From Streptomyces scabichelini (GTDB taxonomy: Bacteria; Actinomycetota; Actinomycetes; Streptomycetales; Streptomycetaceae): a stretch of 64,000 nt of DNA. A program made the position numbers and the translations under genes. How positions within the stretch are numbered: position 1 is the stretch's first letter; the number at the start of each line of letters is the position of its first letter. Below the pieces are notes generated by a model, which saw only the letters and a program-made list of their open reading frames with translations, searched no databases and was not told the DNA's origin. The stretch is taken from contig NZ_JAAKZY010000025.1 of the NCBI RefSeq assembly GCF_011045015.1, forward strand, positions 1-64,000. Reading direction: 5' to 3'. This document shows, piece after piece, positions 1 through 8,565 of this stretch.

Positions 1-103
1 GGCGCCGTTGGCCTCGGCGATACTCTCCTTCGCCGCAGGGGCCGGGCGCGCCCGGCAGTCTCGACTATGGGGGTGTATCGGCGGGGGCGGGAGAGGATCA
101 CCT

Positions 104-830
104 ATCCATGGACCGACGGTCCTCCCCAGCCGGCCACCATGGAGATCGCAAGAAAGAGCTGCGGACCCGGGAGTGTCTGGTCCACCCGCTCCAGGGCCTT
201 CGCCAAGCCCGTGCCCGTCGTGCGTGTCGGCGGCCGGCGCAGCCGCTCCAGCTCCGAGAGCTTGCGCCCCTGCGGCACCCCGAGCAGCGCCACCAGATTC
301 GCCGGCAACGACGCGTCCGACCGCCGCGCGGCACCCGCGACCGTGGCGTACAGCCGCTTCTCCGCGACCACACCGCGGCGACCTGCTTGGCCAGCACCGA
401 GACACCCGGCAGCAGCACCCGGTTGCGCCGCAGCCACCCCACCGCCTGGTTGAACAGCGCCACCGGCCCCTCGGCGCCTGTCCACGACCGGCCGTGGAGG
501 AACGTCCGGAACTTCCGGCCCCCCTCCACATCCTCGAAGGAGTGGTAGCCGTTAGGCGTCCCGGATCTCCCATGCGTGCTCGTACGCCGTCTTCAGCCGC
601 TCGGTGTACCGCTTCACGCACAACGGGTCCTCGATCCCCAACTGCGCGGCCAAGTGCTCGACCACCGACCACGGCACGTCCAGCGGATCGTCCACCAGGA
701 ACCGGCCGACATACCGCACGGTGCACATCTGCACCGCGAATCCCAGCTGGTGGCCTTCGTCCGCCGCAACGCGATCAGGTCCCGATCCACGTCGTCCAGG
801 TAGAAGGACCGCTCCAGCGCGGAGGCCTGT
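104..830 (-). pseudogene. Tn3-family transposase N-terminal remnant
   Basis: Three short minus-strand reading frames together spell the N-terminal (DUF4158-type) part of a Tn3-family transposase. The pieces in order are a frame with ERSFYLDDVDRDLIAL near 800, one with CTVRYVGRFLVDDPLDVPW at about 735-552, one with GPVALFNQAVGWLRRNR at about 500-380, and one with LYATVAGAARRSD to about 110. Each junction is a frameshift, and the DDE catalytic half is missing. The gene is dead and marks an old transposition event at the left edge of the window. Confidence 0.8.
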
Positions 831-896
831 AGGAGCCGGATTCGGTTGTGTCGGCAGCCCGCGCGTCGGTGAGCTTCTGGCGCATGCCGGTCGGCC

Positions 897-1550
897 CTAC
901 CGGATCGTCGGCAGCAAGGAGTCGTGGAAGAGTGCCGGGGGTAGAGGCCCGGTGCCGGTGGCGCACATGCCGTCGAAGGTGAGCCGCAGGTAGCGCCGCC
1001 AGGCCGACGGATCGGCAGCCAGCAAGGGTGCGGCGGTGTAGTACACGCCGCAGATCAGCAGCATCACGTCCTGCCCGTTCAGGTCCGCACGGAGTGAGCC
1101 GTCGCGTTGCGCCCGCCGCGCCAGTGACTCGGCTGTTGCGATCAGCTGCTCCTGTCCGGCCTGTATCTCCGGGTGCCGAACATCCGACACCATACGGAGT
1201 GCCTCCGCGAGCGCCCGGTTGTTTGCGTAGAGCTCGACGCCCGCACTCATGAACTGCAGCAGGGCGGCGTCGGCGTCGGCCTGCTCGGCCTGCTGGCGGC
1301 CCACTGTCACCAGTCCGTCGATTTCCTCGCTGATGATCGCGGCGAACAGGTCCTCCTTGGTGGGGAAATGCCGGAAGACGGTTCCCTTTCCGATTCCCGC
1401 CCGTGCCGCGATCTGTGCGATGGACCCTTCCGCGCCGTGCTCGGCGAACACCTCCGCGGCAGCCTTCAACAGCGCCTTTCGCGTCCGCACCGCGTCGGCT
1501 CTCATCCGTCGCGCGGGCGGCGCTGCAACGGCTTCTTCTTCAGTGCTCAT
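897..1550 (-). CDS. TetR-family transcriptional regulator
   Basis: A 217-residue protein with a typical TetR N-terminal helix-turn-helix (residues about 20-65; IAQIAARAGIGKGTVFRHF) followed by an all-helical ligand/dimer domain. It is divergent from the reductase gene at 1684. The 133-bp gap between them carries two GACC...GGTC sites, so it very likely represses its own gene and the reductase. The inducer cannot be read from sequence. Length and domain order are normal for the family and the gene looks intact. Confidence 0.9.
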   Translation of the reverse strand: MSTEEEAVAAPPARRMRADAVRTRKALLKAAAEVFAEHGAEGSIAQIAARAGIGKGTVFRHFPTKEDLFAAIISEEIDGLVTVGRQQAEQADADAALLQFMSAGVELYANNRALAEALRMVSDVRHPEIQAGQEQLIATAESLARRAQRDGSLRADLNGQDVMLLICGVYYTAAPLLAADPSAWRRYLRLTFDGMCATGTGPLPPALFHDSLLPTIR

Positions 1551-1570
1551 GGGTCCACTCTACGCAACAT

Positions 1571-1626
1571 GACCGAGCGGTCCGGTTAGGTGGTACGGTA
1601 GTTAAAGTGACCAGCCGGTCCGGTTA
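1571..1626. promoter_or_regulatory. Paired TetR operator candidates
   Basis: Two similar 18-base sites lie between the divergent TetR and reductase genes: 1571-1588 begins with the perfect inverted repeat GACCG-AG-CGGTC and 1609-1626 begins GACC-AGCC-GGTC. Both continue with the same CGGTCCGGTTA (1578-1588 and 1616-1626). The 38-bp spacing fits two TetR dimers covering both promoters. That they bind the neighbouring TetR protein is an inference from position. Confidence 0.65.
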
Positions 1627-1683
1627 TGGTTCGTGGCTGTGGCCGGTCCGGCATTTCCTCATCCCATTGGAGAACAGAGCACC

Positions 1684-2433
1684 ATGAGCAAGACACTCGG
1701 CTTCATCGGCAGTGGCAACGTCGGCGGCATCTTGGCCCGCCTTGCTGTCGCCGCAGGCCTGGACGTCGTCCTGAGCAACTCCCGCGGCCCCGAGTCCCTC
1801 GCCGGTCTCGTCGCCGAACTCGGCCCCCGCGCCCGGGCGGCCACTCCCGCCGAGGCCGCCGAGGCCGGGGACCTGGTAGTGGTGTCCATCCCGCTGAGCG
1901 CCTATGAGCAGATCCCGGCCCAGCCGCTGGCGGGCAAGATCGTGATCGACACGCTGAACTATTACCCGGAGCGCGACAGCCGCATCGCCGAGCTGGACGC
2001 GAACGAGCTGACGACCAGCGAGCTGGTACAGCGCCACCTGGCCGACTCCCGTGTGGTCAAGGCGGCCAACAACATCGTCGTCAGCCAGCTGTTCAGCCTT
2101 GCCCGCCCCTCGGGTGCGCCGGACCGCAGTGCCATGCCGATCGCCGGCGACGATGCCGCCGCCAAGGCAGAGGTCGTGGAGTTGCTCGACATCCTCGGCT
2201 ACGACGCGGTGGACATCGGCACGCTCGCCGACAGCTGGCGCAGCGAACCAGGCACGCCCGTCTACTGCAAGCCCTACTTCGGGGAAGTGCCCAAGGACGT
2301 GAGCTTGGACAAGACGATGGAATGGATCTTCCAGGCCCCGGGCGTTCCGGTACCTGCCGACCGGGTGAGGGAACTGACCGCCACGGTTGTCCGGCCAGCG
2401 GGCGGCAGCTTCTCGATCGACGACTGGAGGTGA
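1684..2433 (+). CDS. NADP-dependent F420-reductase-like oxidoreductase (COG2085)
   Basis: A 249-residue protein opening with a Rossmann nucleotide-binding loop (LGFIGSGNVGGILA) and continuing as the F420-dependent NADP oxidoreductase / COG2085 family. The start at 1684 is preferred over GTG 1633 because the Rossmann strand begins at once and a GGAGA ribosome site lies about 10 bases upstream. It is divergent from a TetR regulator and so is probably induced by that regulator's ligand. The substrate is unknown; family members reduce F420 or other carbonyl/ene acceptors. Confidence 0.8.
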   Translation: MSKTLGFIGSGNVGGILARLAVAAGLDVVLSNSRGPESLAGLVAELGPRARAATPAEAAEAGDLVVVSIPLSAYEQIPAQPLAGKIVIDTLNYYPERDSRIAELDANELTTSELVQRHLADSRVVKAANNIVVSQLFSLARPSGAPDRSAMPIAGDDAAAKAEVVELLDILGYDAVDIGTLADSWRSEPGTPVYCKPYFGEVPKDVSLDKTMEWIFQAPGVPVPADRVRELTATVVRPAGGSFSIDDWR

Positions 2434-2589
2434 GTGGAGAGCACCGCGGAAGAAGAGGTGGAACCGGAACTCCTGACCGGGTCCGGACACCGACCCACCG
2501 TGGGGGTTCCGGCCGCCAGCGGGGAGACAGACGCCTGCGGCCGCCGCCCCGGCTGCGACTGCTGCCGCTGAGCCGACACCTGCACGAGG

Positions 2590-2628
2590 CAGAGGGACCC
2601 CGGCCGTCACACGGCCGGGGTCCCTCTG
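2590..2628. terminator. Intrinsic terminator hairpin
   Basis: A perfect 18-bp stem (starts CAGAGGGACC) with a 3-base loop lies downstream of the reductase and at the truncated end of the NB-ARC remnant. No U-tract follows, which is usual for Streptomyces terminators. It could serve both strands. Confidence 0.75.
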
Positions 2629-2639
2629 CTGTCCAGACC

Positions 2640-3005
2640 ATCTCCGCGAGCGTGGTCTTCCCAAAGCCCCCCCGCACCGTGCAGTCCGGCCACAACGGTG
2701 ATCCCCACCGACCGCAACCGCCTTCGGCGGCCCAGCTCAGCCGCCACCTGCCGGACCTGTGCACGGTTGACTACCCACCGCGGCATCTCCGGGGCCGCTG
2801 GCGGTGGTGGGTCCTCGGCCGTCGACGAAGACTTGACCTCGTGGAACAGCACATACAAGGCCAGCAGCAGGGCTAACGTCAGATCCACGCCCAGGACGAT
2901 CCACGCGTGTCGCAGAACCTGGTCGAGCGGACCCGGCCACCGGTCCTGACCGGTGGCCGCGTTCTGCGCCAACGACGTCACCGCACTGACCACCGCCGTG
3001 ATCAC
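2640..3005 (-). pseudogene. NB-ARC ATPase N-terminal fragment (frameshifted)
   Basis: The minus-strand frame starting at 3005 gives a short N-terminus, one membrane-spanning segment (about residues 35-52) and the lead-in to a P-loop (GITVVAGLHGAGG). In the frame used up to that point the loop becomes GLWEDHARG; a one-base shift restores GGFGKTTLAEMV, the NB-ARC Walker A. The shift falls in a run of seven C (plus strand) near 2665-2671. Beyond the P-loop the homology stops, so the gene is also truncated. Intact relatives are large STAND-type signalling ATPases with repeat domains. Confidence 0.65.
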
Positions 3006-3376
3006 GGCCGACGCAGCTAAGCGGGAGTGTCCTGACTACGTAGCTCGATTTCGCGGACGTTTTCCCAAGCCAGAGCCTGGGCGGACGTATGACCTGGTAG
3101 TCGCTCTGGATCTGACCCTGAGACGATCATCGGCGCGCCGGGTCGGTCGATTGCAGGGCCGGGACCTGGCAGCACCTCAGAGGGCTACGACCGACGTCTT
3201 AAGCCGGCACGGGGTCGGCGGGGGCATGTGGCTGGACCGAAATGTCGGGTGGGACCGCCTGTCAGGTCAGGATGAAGGCGTGGTGGCTGGACCTCTCCGG
3301 CGACGCTTCGGAGGTTCTGCTGCGCGCATGCGCCCTTCTCGGCTCGAACCGGCCTGCCGCGCTCCGAAGGAGGCCG
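3006..3376. other. Intergenic region without supported gene
   Basis: Between the NB-ARC fragment and the MBL hydrolase end. Several frames are open, but none has recognisable motifs, a ribosome site or a plausible partner. I see no clear hairpin or repeat. Confidence 0.5.
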
Positions 3377-4123
3377 CTACGCCTCGGCGCGAACCTTCTC
3401 GAAGAGGGTCGGGTCGTGTGCGGAGAAGATCACCAGGTCGGGATCCGCGTGGCGATACAGCTCGGCGAGGCGGGCGTGGTTGTCCCGGACCCTTTTCAGG
3501 TCCCGGGCGACGAGGGCTTCCATGGCACGCAGCGCGGCGGGGACGGGCGTACGGCCGTCGATCGTGCCGTGGTGGTAGAAGGCTGCGACACACGCGTGTC
3601 CGCGGGTGTGGCCGGGGAGCGAGATGAGGACGATTCCGGGGGCGATGGCATCGAGTTCCCTGGCGGCGGCGAAGCCTCGCCACTTCTCCCCGTCGGGGCT
3701 GTGTTCGACGATCTTCGGGCCGTGGGCCCATTGGGCCGACTGATAGCGGATCTTCTCCCGCCGGGACGGCGAGATCATGGACCCGAGTGCCTCGGCCGCG
3801 GTGAGGTGGACCTGGGCCCGGGGGAAGTCGGAGAGACCTCCGATGTGGTCTGCGTCGAAGTGCGTGAGGGCGAGGTGGCGGACGTCGTCCCGGCTGAAGC
3901 CGAGCCGCTCGATCTGGTGAGCGGCGGTTTCCTCGGCCTTGAAGACGGGTCTGAGAAAACGGCGCGCCGGCCCGACTCGCCGTTTGGGATCCGCGATGTC
4001 GTCCAGGCCGAAGCCGGAGTCGACGAGGACCAGCCCACCCGCCGTCTCGATGAGGAGGACGTGGCAGACCAGATGTGCGATCGGCAGGAGCATCGTGCCG
4101 CAGTTGAGGTGGTGGATCTTCAT
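3377..4123 (-). CDS. MBL-fold metallo-hydrolase
   Basis: A 248-residue metallo-beta-lactamase-fold enzyme resembling the AHL-lactonase-like group. The metal motif [11 protein letters not shown] (HxDADH) is intact, followed by later metal ligands in LPGHTRGH and near the C-terminal SAHDP. The start at 4123 ([11 protein letters not shown]) was chosen because upstream in-frame sequence is low-complexity and unlike the family. It is the last gene of a minus-strand cluster with the SnoaL-like gene 83 bases upstream. The substrate is not predictable. Confidence 0.85.
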   Translation of the reverse strand: MKIHHLNCGTMLLPIAHLVCHVLLIETAGGLVLVDSGFGLDDIADPKRRVGPARRFLRPVFKAEETAAHQIERLGFSRDDVRHLALTHFDADHIGGLSDFPRAQVHLTAAEALGSMISPSRREKIRYQSAQWAHGPKIVEHSPDGEKWRGFAAARELDAIAPGIVLISLPGHTRGHACVAAFYHHGTIDGRTPVPAALRAMEALVARDLKRVRDNHARLAELYRHADPDLVIFSAHDPTLFEKVRAEA

Positions 4124-4206
4124 GGGCGGGTCCTTGGTGTGGCGGTTCACGGCCCCGTTGTTCGGCTGTTCGGCGCTCGTTGCCCGACGCTCATTGCTCG
4201 ACGCCG

Positions 4207-4764
4207 TCAGTCGGCGAAGGCAGGAGGTGTGGTGTCGACGAGCGTGGGATCGGGCTTGTCGCCTGACATGGCGACCAGGCCCTTGAGGCACTGTGCTGCC
4301 AGGAGCCAGTTCTTGGGGTTCCTCATGTTCAAGCCGCCGATGAGTTGCTTGAGCATGGTCAAGCTGTCGAAGTAGATGCGCTCGCAGACCAGGTTCTCGT
4401 CGCCGTTCTCGTCGGTGTCGAAGATGAAGTACGCGGTCATGCGCACCCGGAAGCGGCTGCCGGTGGGTGGTATGGCGCCGAGTGGGCCGCGGTGGGTGCC
4501 CAGCAGCCAGAACTCGGCGATCACGGCGTCGTCGCTGTGGCGGAAGGCGATGATCTCGTGGTCCTGGTCGGGAAAGGCGACCCGGCTGTCGTGGTAGTAG
4601 CCGCGCACGGCCGTGTCGCCGTCGTGGACCTGCATGGTCGGGATCAGTTCGTAGTGCGGGTGCGGGAACGTCGACAGGACGTCGTCCCAGTCTTGGCGGA
4701 CCTCGTCCTGGAAGTGGTCGAGGACGAGCTTGTGGCGGGCCTTGCGGATCTCGTCAGTGAGCAT
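4207..4764 (-). CDS. SnoaL/NTF2-like protein
   Basis: A 185-residue protein with the alpha+beta NTF2-like fold pattern: N-terminal helices ([20 protein letters not shown]), then strands with [16 protein letters not shown] and a late [21 protein letters not shown] strand pair typical of ester-cyclase/SnoaL relatives. It starts 16 bases after the chimeric MBL gene and precedes the MBL hydrolase, suggesting one transcript. The role is unknown; family members are cyclases, hydratases or ligand-binding proteins. Confidence 0.75.
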   Translation of the reverse strand: MLTDEIRKARHKLVLDHFQDEVRQDWDDVLSTFPHPHYELIPTMQVHDGDTAVRGYYHDSRVAFPDQDHEIIAFRHSDDAVIAEFWLLGTHRGPLGAIPPTGSRFRVRMTAYFIFDTDENGDENLVCERIYFDSLTMLKQLIGGLNMRNPKNWLLAAQCLKGLVAMSGDKPDPTLVDTTPPAFAD

Positions 4765-4780
4765 GAGGCTTCCCGGTCGG

Positions 4781-5716
4781 TCAGGCCGTGTGGTGAATGG
4801 CCTTGTGGGTGAAGGTCGGTGTGGTGCCGGGGTTGACCCAGGAGGGGGTCAGTTCGCTGGAGGGGAAGAACTGCAGGAACCGGGGGTCGTTCTGGGAGCG
4901 GTCGACCAGGGTCTTCTCGATGACCAGGGAGTTGTACTGGTCGGCGGTGGTCTCGATGGTGTTGGCGTTGAGCACGATCTCCTGCTGCCAGGCGCGGGCC
5001 CAGCGGGCGATGCCCGGCATCCGGGAGTGCTCGGGGGTCAGGCACTCGGCGGCGATGGCGTTCTCGCTGCTGGCCCAGATGCCGGTGGAGGTGTTCAGTA
5101 CGAGGGTCTGGTTGCCGAGGACGTGGCCGGGGGTGTCGGCCACGGCGACGCCGGGACCGAGCACGAGGCTGCCGTCGAGGGCGAGGAAGGCGTCGGGGCG
5201 GACGTCGCGGTAGGTCTCCGGCTGGTACCAGGGCTGTTGGAGCGGGTGCAGCTGGGACATGGCGAGCAGTTCGCGGCGCTGCACGATGACCTTGGCGTTT
5301 GGAAAGGCCGGTTTCACAGTGCCGCCGAGGTCGGGCTGGGGGCCTGTGGTGCCGACCCAGCGTCGCAGGTCCTGGGTGTGCAGGTGGCCGAACATCAGGT
5401 AGTCGTACGGCGCCCGGTAGACGTGGCGCGCATCACGACAGGCAGACCGCCGAGGTCCGTCCGGCAGTTCCGGCTGCTGGCTACCGGCCCGATTCGTTGA
5501 CTTCGTCAGCTTCGGCACCTTGGCGAAGCGGCCGGTGTGGTAGGCGCTCGTGACTGCCCCGCTGCGCGAGCGGCACGGCGAGCCGGGGGCGGCCTTGCAC
5601 TTCGGGCACGGATGGCGCTCGACGAGATCGGCTTCGGACTCAGGTCCGGAGGAAGGTTCTTGATGGGCCGTCAGGGACCCTGATTTTCGCACAACGCAAG
5701 TCGCAGGATGGTTCAT
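4781..5716 (-). CDS. Chimera: recombinase-type zinc finger fused to MBL-fold domain
   Basis: A 311-residue frame made of two unrelated parts. Residues about 34-70 (CPKCKAAPGSPCRSRSG, then AYHTGRFAKVPKL) match the zinc-finger leader found on some Streptomyces serine recombinases. From about residue 103 it reads as an MBL-fold hydrolase lacking its normal N-terminus, with GHLHTQD and DTPGHVLGNQ as metal-site segments. The recombinase leader has probably replaced the start of the hydrolase gene by rearrangement. It may be expressed, since the downstream SnoaL gene is only 16 bases away, but enzymatic function is doubtful. Confidence 0.65.
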   Translation of the reverse strand: MNHPATCVVRKSGSLTAHQEPSSGPESEADLVERHPCPKCKAAPGSPCRSRSGAVTSAYHTGRFAKVPKLTKSTNRAGSQQPELPDGPRRSACRDARHVYRAPYDYLMFGHLHTQDLRRWVGTTGPQPDLGGTVKPAFPNAKVIVQRRELLAMSQLHPLQQPWYQPETYRDVRPDAFLALDGSLVLGPGVAVADTPGHVLGNQTLVLNTSTGIWASSENAIAAECLTPEHSRMPGIARWARAWQQEIVLNANTIETTADQYNSLVIEKTLVDRSQNDPRFLQFFPSSELTPSWVNPGTTPTFTHKAIHHTA

Positions 5717-5810
5717 GCGAACCCCTTCCCTGCTCTCGGATCGCGTGCAACCGAGCGTTGGGTCGGCCCCGGAGGTTCGCAGGGCTTGAGCGGCGTGGTG
5801 AGTTCTGTTC

Positions 5811-6812
5811 TCACCGCGCCGGGCCGGTCTCTGGTCCTGTGGTGGGTGCGGCGCGGGCGTAGCGGGCGGCGAGGTCTGCGAATGCGGTGGCCAGTTGAGG
5901 TGGGCCGATGACTTCGATATCGGTGTCGAAGCGGCCGATGGCGGCGGCGAGTCCGGTCCATGACCAGGAGCCGAGGATGAGCCGACAGTGGTGGGGGCCG
6001 AGTGCCTCGACTATTCCGTCCTGGGCGAAGGGTGCGGCGTTGGCGGCCGGGAGGTGGAGGATGACCTCGCCTTGGCAGGGCCAGTCGGTGGTGGTGCCGT
6101 CGTTGCCGCGGAATCGGCTGGTGACGAAGGTGGAGACGGTGCCGCCGGGGAGGTCACGCGGGGTGAAGCGGGGGCCCGTGGGTGTGCGGGGCCGGATGCG
6201 GTCGACGCGGAAGGTGCGCCAGTCCTCGCGGCGCAGGTCCCAGGCCACGAGGTACCAGCGATGACGCCAGGTGACCAGGTGGTGGGGCTGTACGCGGCGG
6301 ACGTCATCGGCCGGGGTGCTTGGATCCGGGGCGTAGTCGAAGCGCAGTTCCTCGCGGGCGTGGATGGCGCGGCTCAGGTCCATCAGGACCTGAGCGTCGA
6401 CCTGGGGGATGTCGCCGGCCGCCGCGGGCGGTTGGACGGCGGTGATGTGCAACAGGTCGATGCGGTGGCGCAGGCGGGGTGGCATGACCTGGCGGAGGGT
6501 GGCCAGCGCGCGGGAAGCGTCTTCGGCGACGGTGGTGCCGGCGGCCGCGGTCTGCAGCGCGACGGCCAGGGCGACGGCCTGGTCGTCGTCGAACAGCATG
6601 GGCGGCAGGTGAGTGCCGGCCTCCAGGCGGTAGCCGCCGGCCGGTCCTTTGAGGGTCTTGATCGGGTAGTCGAGTTCGCGCAGGCGGTCGATGTCGCGGC
6701 GCACCGTGCGCGACGTGATGCCGAGACGCTCGGCGAGATCATCGCCGGACCAGTCACGGGGCGTTTGAAGGAGCGAGAGCAGCGCGAGCAGCCGGGCAGA
6801 TGTTTTATGCAT
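5811..6812 (-). CDS. HTH/WYL-domain transcriptional regulator
   Basis: A 333-residue regulator with an N-terminal winged helix (residues about 5-55; LAERLGITSRTVRRDIDRL), a WYL ligand-sensing domain whose signature appears in HRWYLVAWDLRREDW, and a C-terminal WCX region. The start at 6812 (MHKTSARLL) is placed at the first conserved residues; an upstream ATG at 6842 is possible. It is divergent from the VOC gene at 6971 and a palindrome lies just upstream. It resembles the second WYL regulator at 45278. Confidence 0.9.
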   Translation of the reverse strand: MHKTSARLLALLSLLQTPRDWSGDDLAERLGITSRTVRRDIDRLRELDYPIKTLKGPAGGYRLEAGTHLPPMLFDDDQAVALAVALQTAAAGTTVAEDASRALATLRQVMPPRLRHRIDLLHITAVQPPAAAGDIPQVDAQVLMDLSRAIHAREELRFDYAPDPSTPADDVRRVQPHHLVTWRHRWYLVAWDLRREDWRTFRVDRIRPRTPTGPRFTPRDLPGGTVSTFVTSRFRGNDGTTTDWPCQGEVILHLPAANAAPFAQDGIVEALGPHHCRLILGSWSWTGLAAAIGRFDTDIEVIGPPQLATAFADLAARYARAAPTTGPETGPAR

Positions 6813-6820
6813 GGCACCCA

Positions 6821-6851
6821 TACTCCCCGGAGTACCGGACATAACCTGTCC
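6821..6851. promoter_or_regulatory. Operator candidates upstream of WYL regulator
   Basis: TACTCC-CC-GGAGTA (6821-6834) is a palindrome with a 2-bp centre, followed by GGACA-TAACC-TGTCC (6837-6851). Both sit between the divergent WYL regulator and VOC gene and are likely regulator or sigma-factor contact sites. Assignment to the WYL protein is inferred from position. Confidence 0.5.
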
Positions 6852-6970
6852 TCTACCTCTGCCATCGTGGCATACGAGCCGTTAGGGAGGCATCGCTCCT
6901 GGTCACGGCAGCCGCCGCTGGAGCTGGGACGGTCGGCGGCGCATTCGTCACATCGAGCAAGGAGCAGGTC

Positions 6971-7393
6971 ATGTCCGTCACGACCACCACTCACCTGAAC
7001 TTCCGGGGCACTGCACGCGAGGCGCTGGACTTCTACCAGTCCGTCTTCGGCGGACGTACGGTCGCGGTCACCTACAAGGACGCAGGCGCCGTGCAGAACG
7101 AGAGCGAGGCGGACTGGGTGATGTGGGGCGAGGTGGCCGGCGACAACGGCTTCCACGTCATGGCCTACGACGTTCCCTCACAGCTGCCCTGGAACCAGGG
7201 CGAGAACCCGTTCTTCGTCTCCGTGCGTGGCGACGACGCCGAGGAGATCAGCGCCCTGTGGGGCAAGCTCGCCGACGGCTCGACCATCGTGCGTCCGCTG
7301 GAGCCCGCGCAGTGGGCACCGCTGTACGGCATGCTCACCGACCGCTTCGGCGTCACCTGGGTCCTGGACGTCACCGCCCCGTACAACGGCTGA
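6971..7393 (+). CDS. VOC-family (PhnB-like) protein
   Basis: A 140-residue glyoxalase/bleomycin-resistance-fold protein of the PhnB / DUF3291-like branch. It shows the repeated beta-alpha-beta pattern, LNFRGTAREALDFYQSVFGG at the start and MLTDRFGVTWVLD at the end. AAGGAGCAGGTC precedes the ATG. It is divergent from a WYL regulator, a pairing common in actinobacteria. Function is unknown; related proteins are putative metal-dependent lyases or binding proteins. Confidence 0.85.
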   Translation: MSVTTTTHLNFRGTAREALDFYQSVFGGRTVAVTYKDAGAVQNESEADWVMWGEVAGDNGFHVMAYDVPSQLPWNQGENPFFVSVRGDDAEEISALWGKLADGSTIVRPLEPAQWAPLYGMLTDRFGVTWVLDVTAPYNG

Positions 7394-7414
7394 ACCAGCC
7401 GACCGACCTGACAT

Positions 7415-7467
7415 GCCTGCGCCGTCCGGGCCGCCGCAGCCGCACGGGCGGTCCGGACGGCGCAGGC
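7415..7467. terminator. Terminator hairpin after VOC gene
   Basis: GCCTGCGCCGTCCG (7415-7428) pairs perfectly with CGGACGGCGCAGGC (7454-7467) around a GC-rich loop that can pair further. It lies 22 bases after the VOC stop codon. Confidence 0.65.
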
Positions 7468-7496
7468 ACCGAACACGTACGGCAGCGGAAGGAAAC

Positions 7497-7532
7497 GGGG
7501 CACCGTGAGGATGCGGGGCACCGTGAGGATGC
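7497..7532 (+). repeat. 18-bp tandem duplication over the AKR start region
   Basis: The unit GGGGCACCGTGAGGATGC occurs twice in tandem (7497-7514 and 7515-7532). Each copy carries a GAGG and an ATG, so the aldo/keto reductase has duplicated candidate starts; the downstream ATG at 7529 leads directly into the conserved sequence. Confidence 0.85.
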
Positions 7533-8278
7533 GGAAGCCGGGACGGACCGGCATCGAAGTCAGTGCCTGCTGCCTGGGCACCATGGTGTTCGGCAAAATG
7601 GGCAATCCTGATCACGACGACTGCGTGCGCATGATCCACCGGGCGCTGGATGCGGGCATCAATTTTGTCGGCACCGCCGACGTGTACGGCTACAGCGAGA
7701 CCGAGGAGATCGTCGGAAAGGCCCTCGAAGGGCACCGCGACGAGGTCGTGCCGGCGATCAAGTTCAACGGACCGATTGGCGAGGACCCCAACCGCAGCGG
7801 CAGCTCCCGGCGCTGGGTCGTCCAGGCGGTCGAGGGCTCGCTGGAGCGGCTGGGGACCGACTACATCGACCTCTACCAGATCCACCACCCCGGCCCGTAC
7901 ACGGACATCGAGGAGACCCTCTCCGCGCTCACCGACCTCGTGCGTGCCGGGAAGGTCCGCGCGATCGGCTCCTCCAATCTGCCGGCCTCGGAAATCGTCG
8001 AGGCCCAGTGGGTGTCCCAGCAGCGTGGACTGCACCGCCTGCGCACCGAGCAGCCCACCTACTCCATCCTCAACCGCGGCATCGAGCGGGAGGTCCTGCC
8101 CACCTGCCGCCGCTACGGCCTGGGCGTTCTGGTGTGGAGCCCGTTGGCCATCGGCCTGCTCACCGGCCGCTGCCGCAAGAACGCCCCGCGGCCCGACAAC
8201 GCCCGCATGCAGTGGGTCTCCCGGCACCTCACCGACGAACGCAAGCTTGAGGCGGTGGAGCAACTGCTCACAAACTGA
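7529..8278 (+). CDS. Aldo/keto reductase, C-terminally truncated
   Basis: A 249-residue NADPH-dependent aldo/keto reductase. The catalytic tetrad is visible: D and Y in FVGTADVYGYSE, K in PAIKFNGPIG, and H in YQIHHPG. Full-length relatives run to about 320 residues; here the frame ends right after the helix LTDERKLEAVEQLL, so roughly the last 70 residues, including C-terminal cofactor contacts, are missing. Sequence beyond the stop is unrelated debris. Activity is doubtful. The start at 7529 was preferred over in-frame upstream starts created by the tandem duplication. Confidence 0.8.
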   Translation: MRKPGRTGIEVSACCLGTMVFGKMGNPDHDDCVRMIHRALDAGINFVGTADVYGYSETEEIVGKALEGHRDEVVPAIKFNGPIGEDPNRSGSSRRWVVQAVEGSLERLGTDYIDLYQIHHPGPYTDIEETLSALTDLVRAGKVRAIGSSNLPASEIVEAQWVSQQRGLHRLRTEQPTYSILNRGIEREVLPTCRRYGLGVLVWSPLAIGLLTGRCRKNAPRPDNARMQWVSRHLTDERKLEAVEQLLTN

Positions 8279-8565
8279 CGATCACCCACTCCAGGTCCCG
8301 ACGTGACGGGACCATTCGCACAACGTGCCAGCGCCGCCCGCGTGGACCGGGACGAGTACGTGGTGTGCGTGTTGGACGCTCACCTTCCGCGGAGAGTGCC
8401 TTCGATTGGACGGCCTGACGGTGTTGTACCGGGTGGCCGGCGCGTTGCGCATGGCGGTCTCGGCCATGTCCTCATCCTGCGGCACCAGCGACACCACGGT
8501 GGCCGCCGCGCTCAGCGGCGACAGCGCCCGCCGGTCCGCGTCGGTGAGCTTGTCCGTCCACTCCA

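Noticed and set aside
1624..2664. 346-codon minus-strand frame opposite the reductase
   Set aside because: Antisense of the COG2085 reductase and would overlap its own promoter; no motifs.
3242..4375. 377-codon plus-strand frame across the MBL and SnoaL genes
   Set aside because: Covers two recognised minus-strand genes and reads as their complement.
8279..8565. Possible Tn3 transposase end (WTDKLTDADRRALSPL on the minus strand)
   Set aside because: Only about 15 residues resemble a transposase tail and the rest of the frame is unrelated; it also overlaps the better-supported MmyB fragment in another frame.
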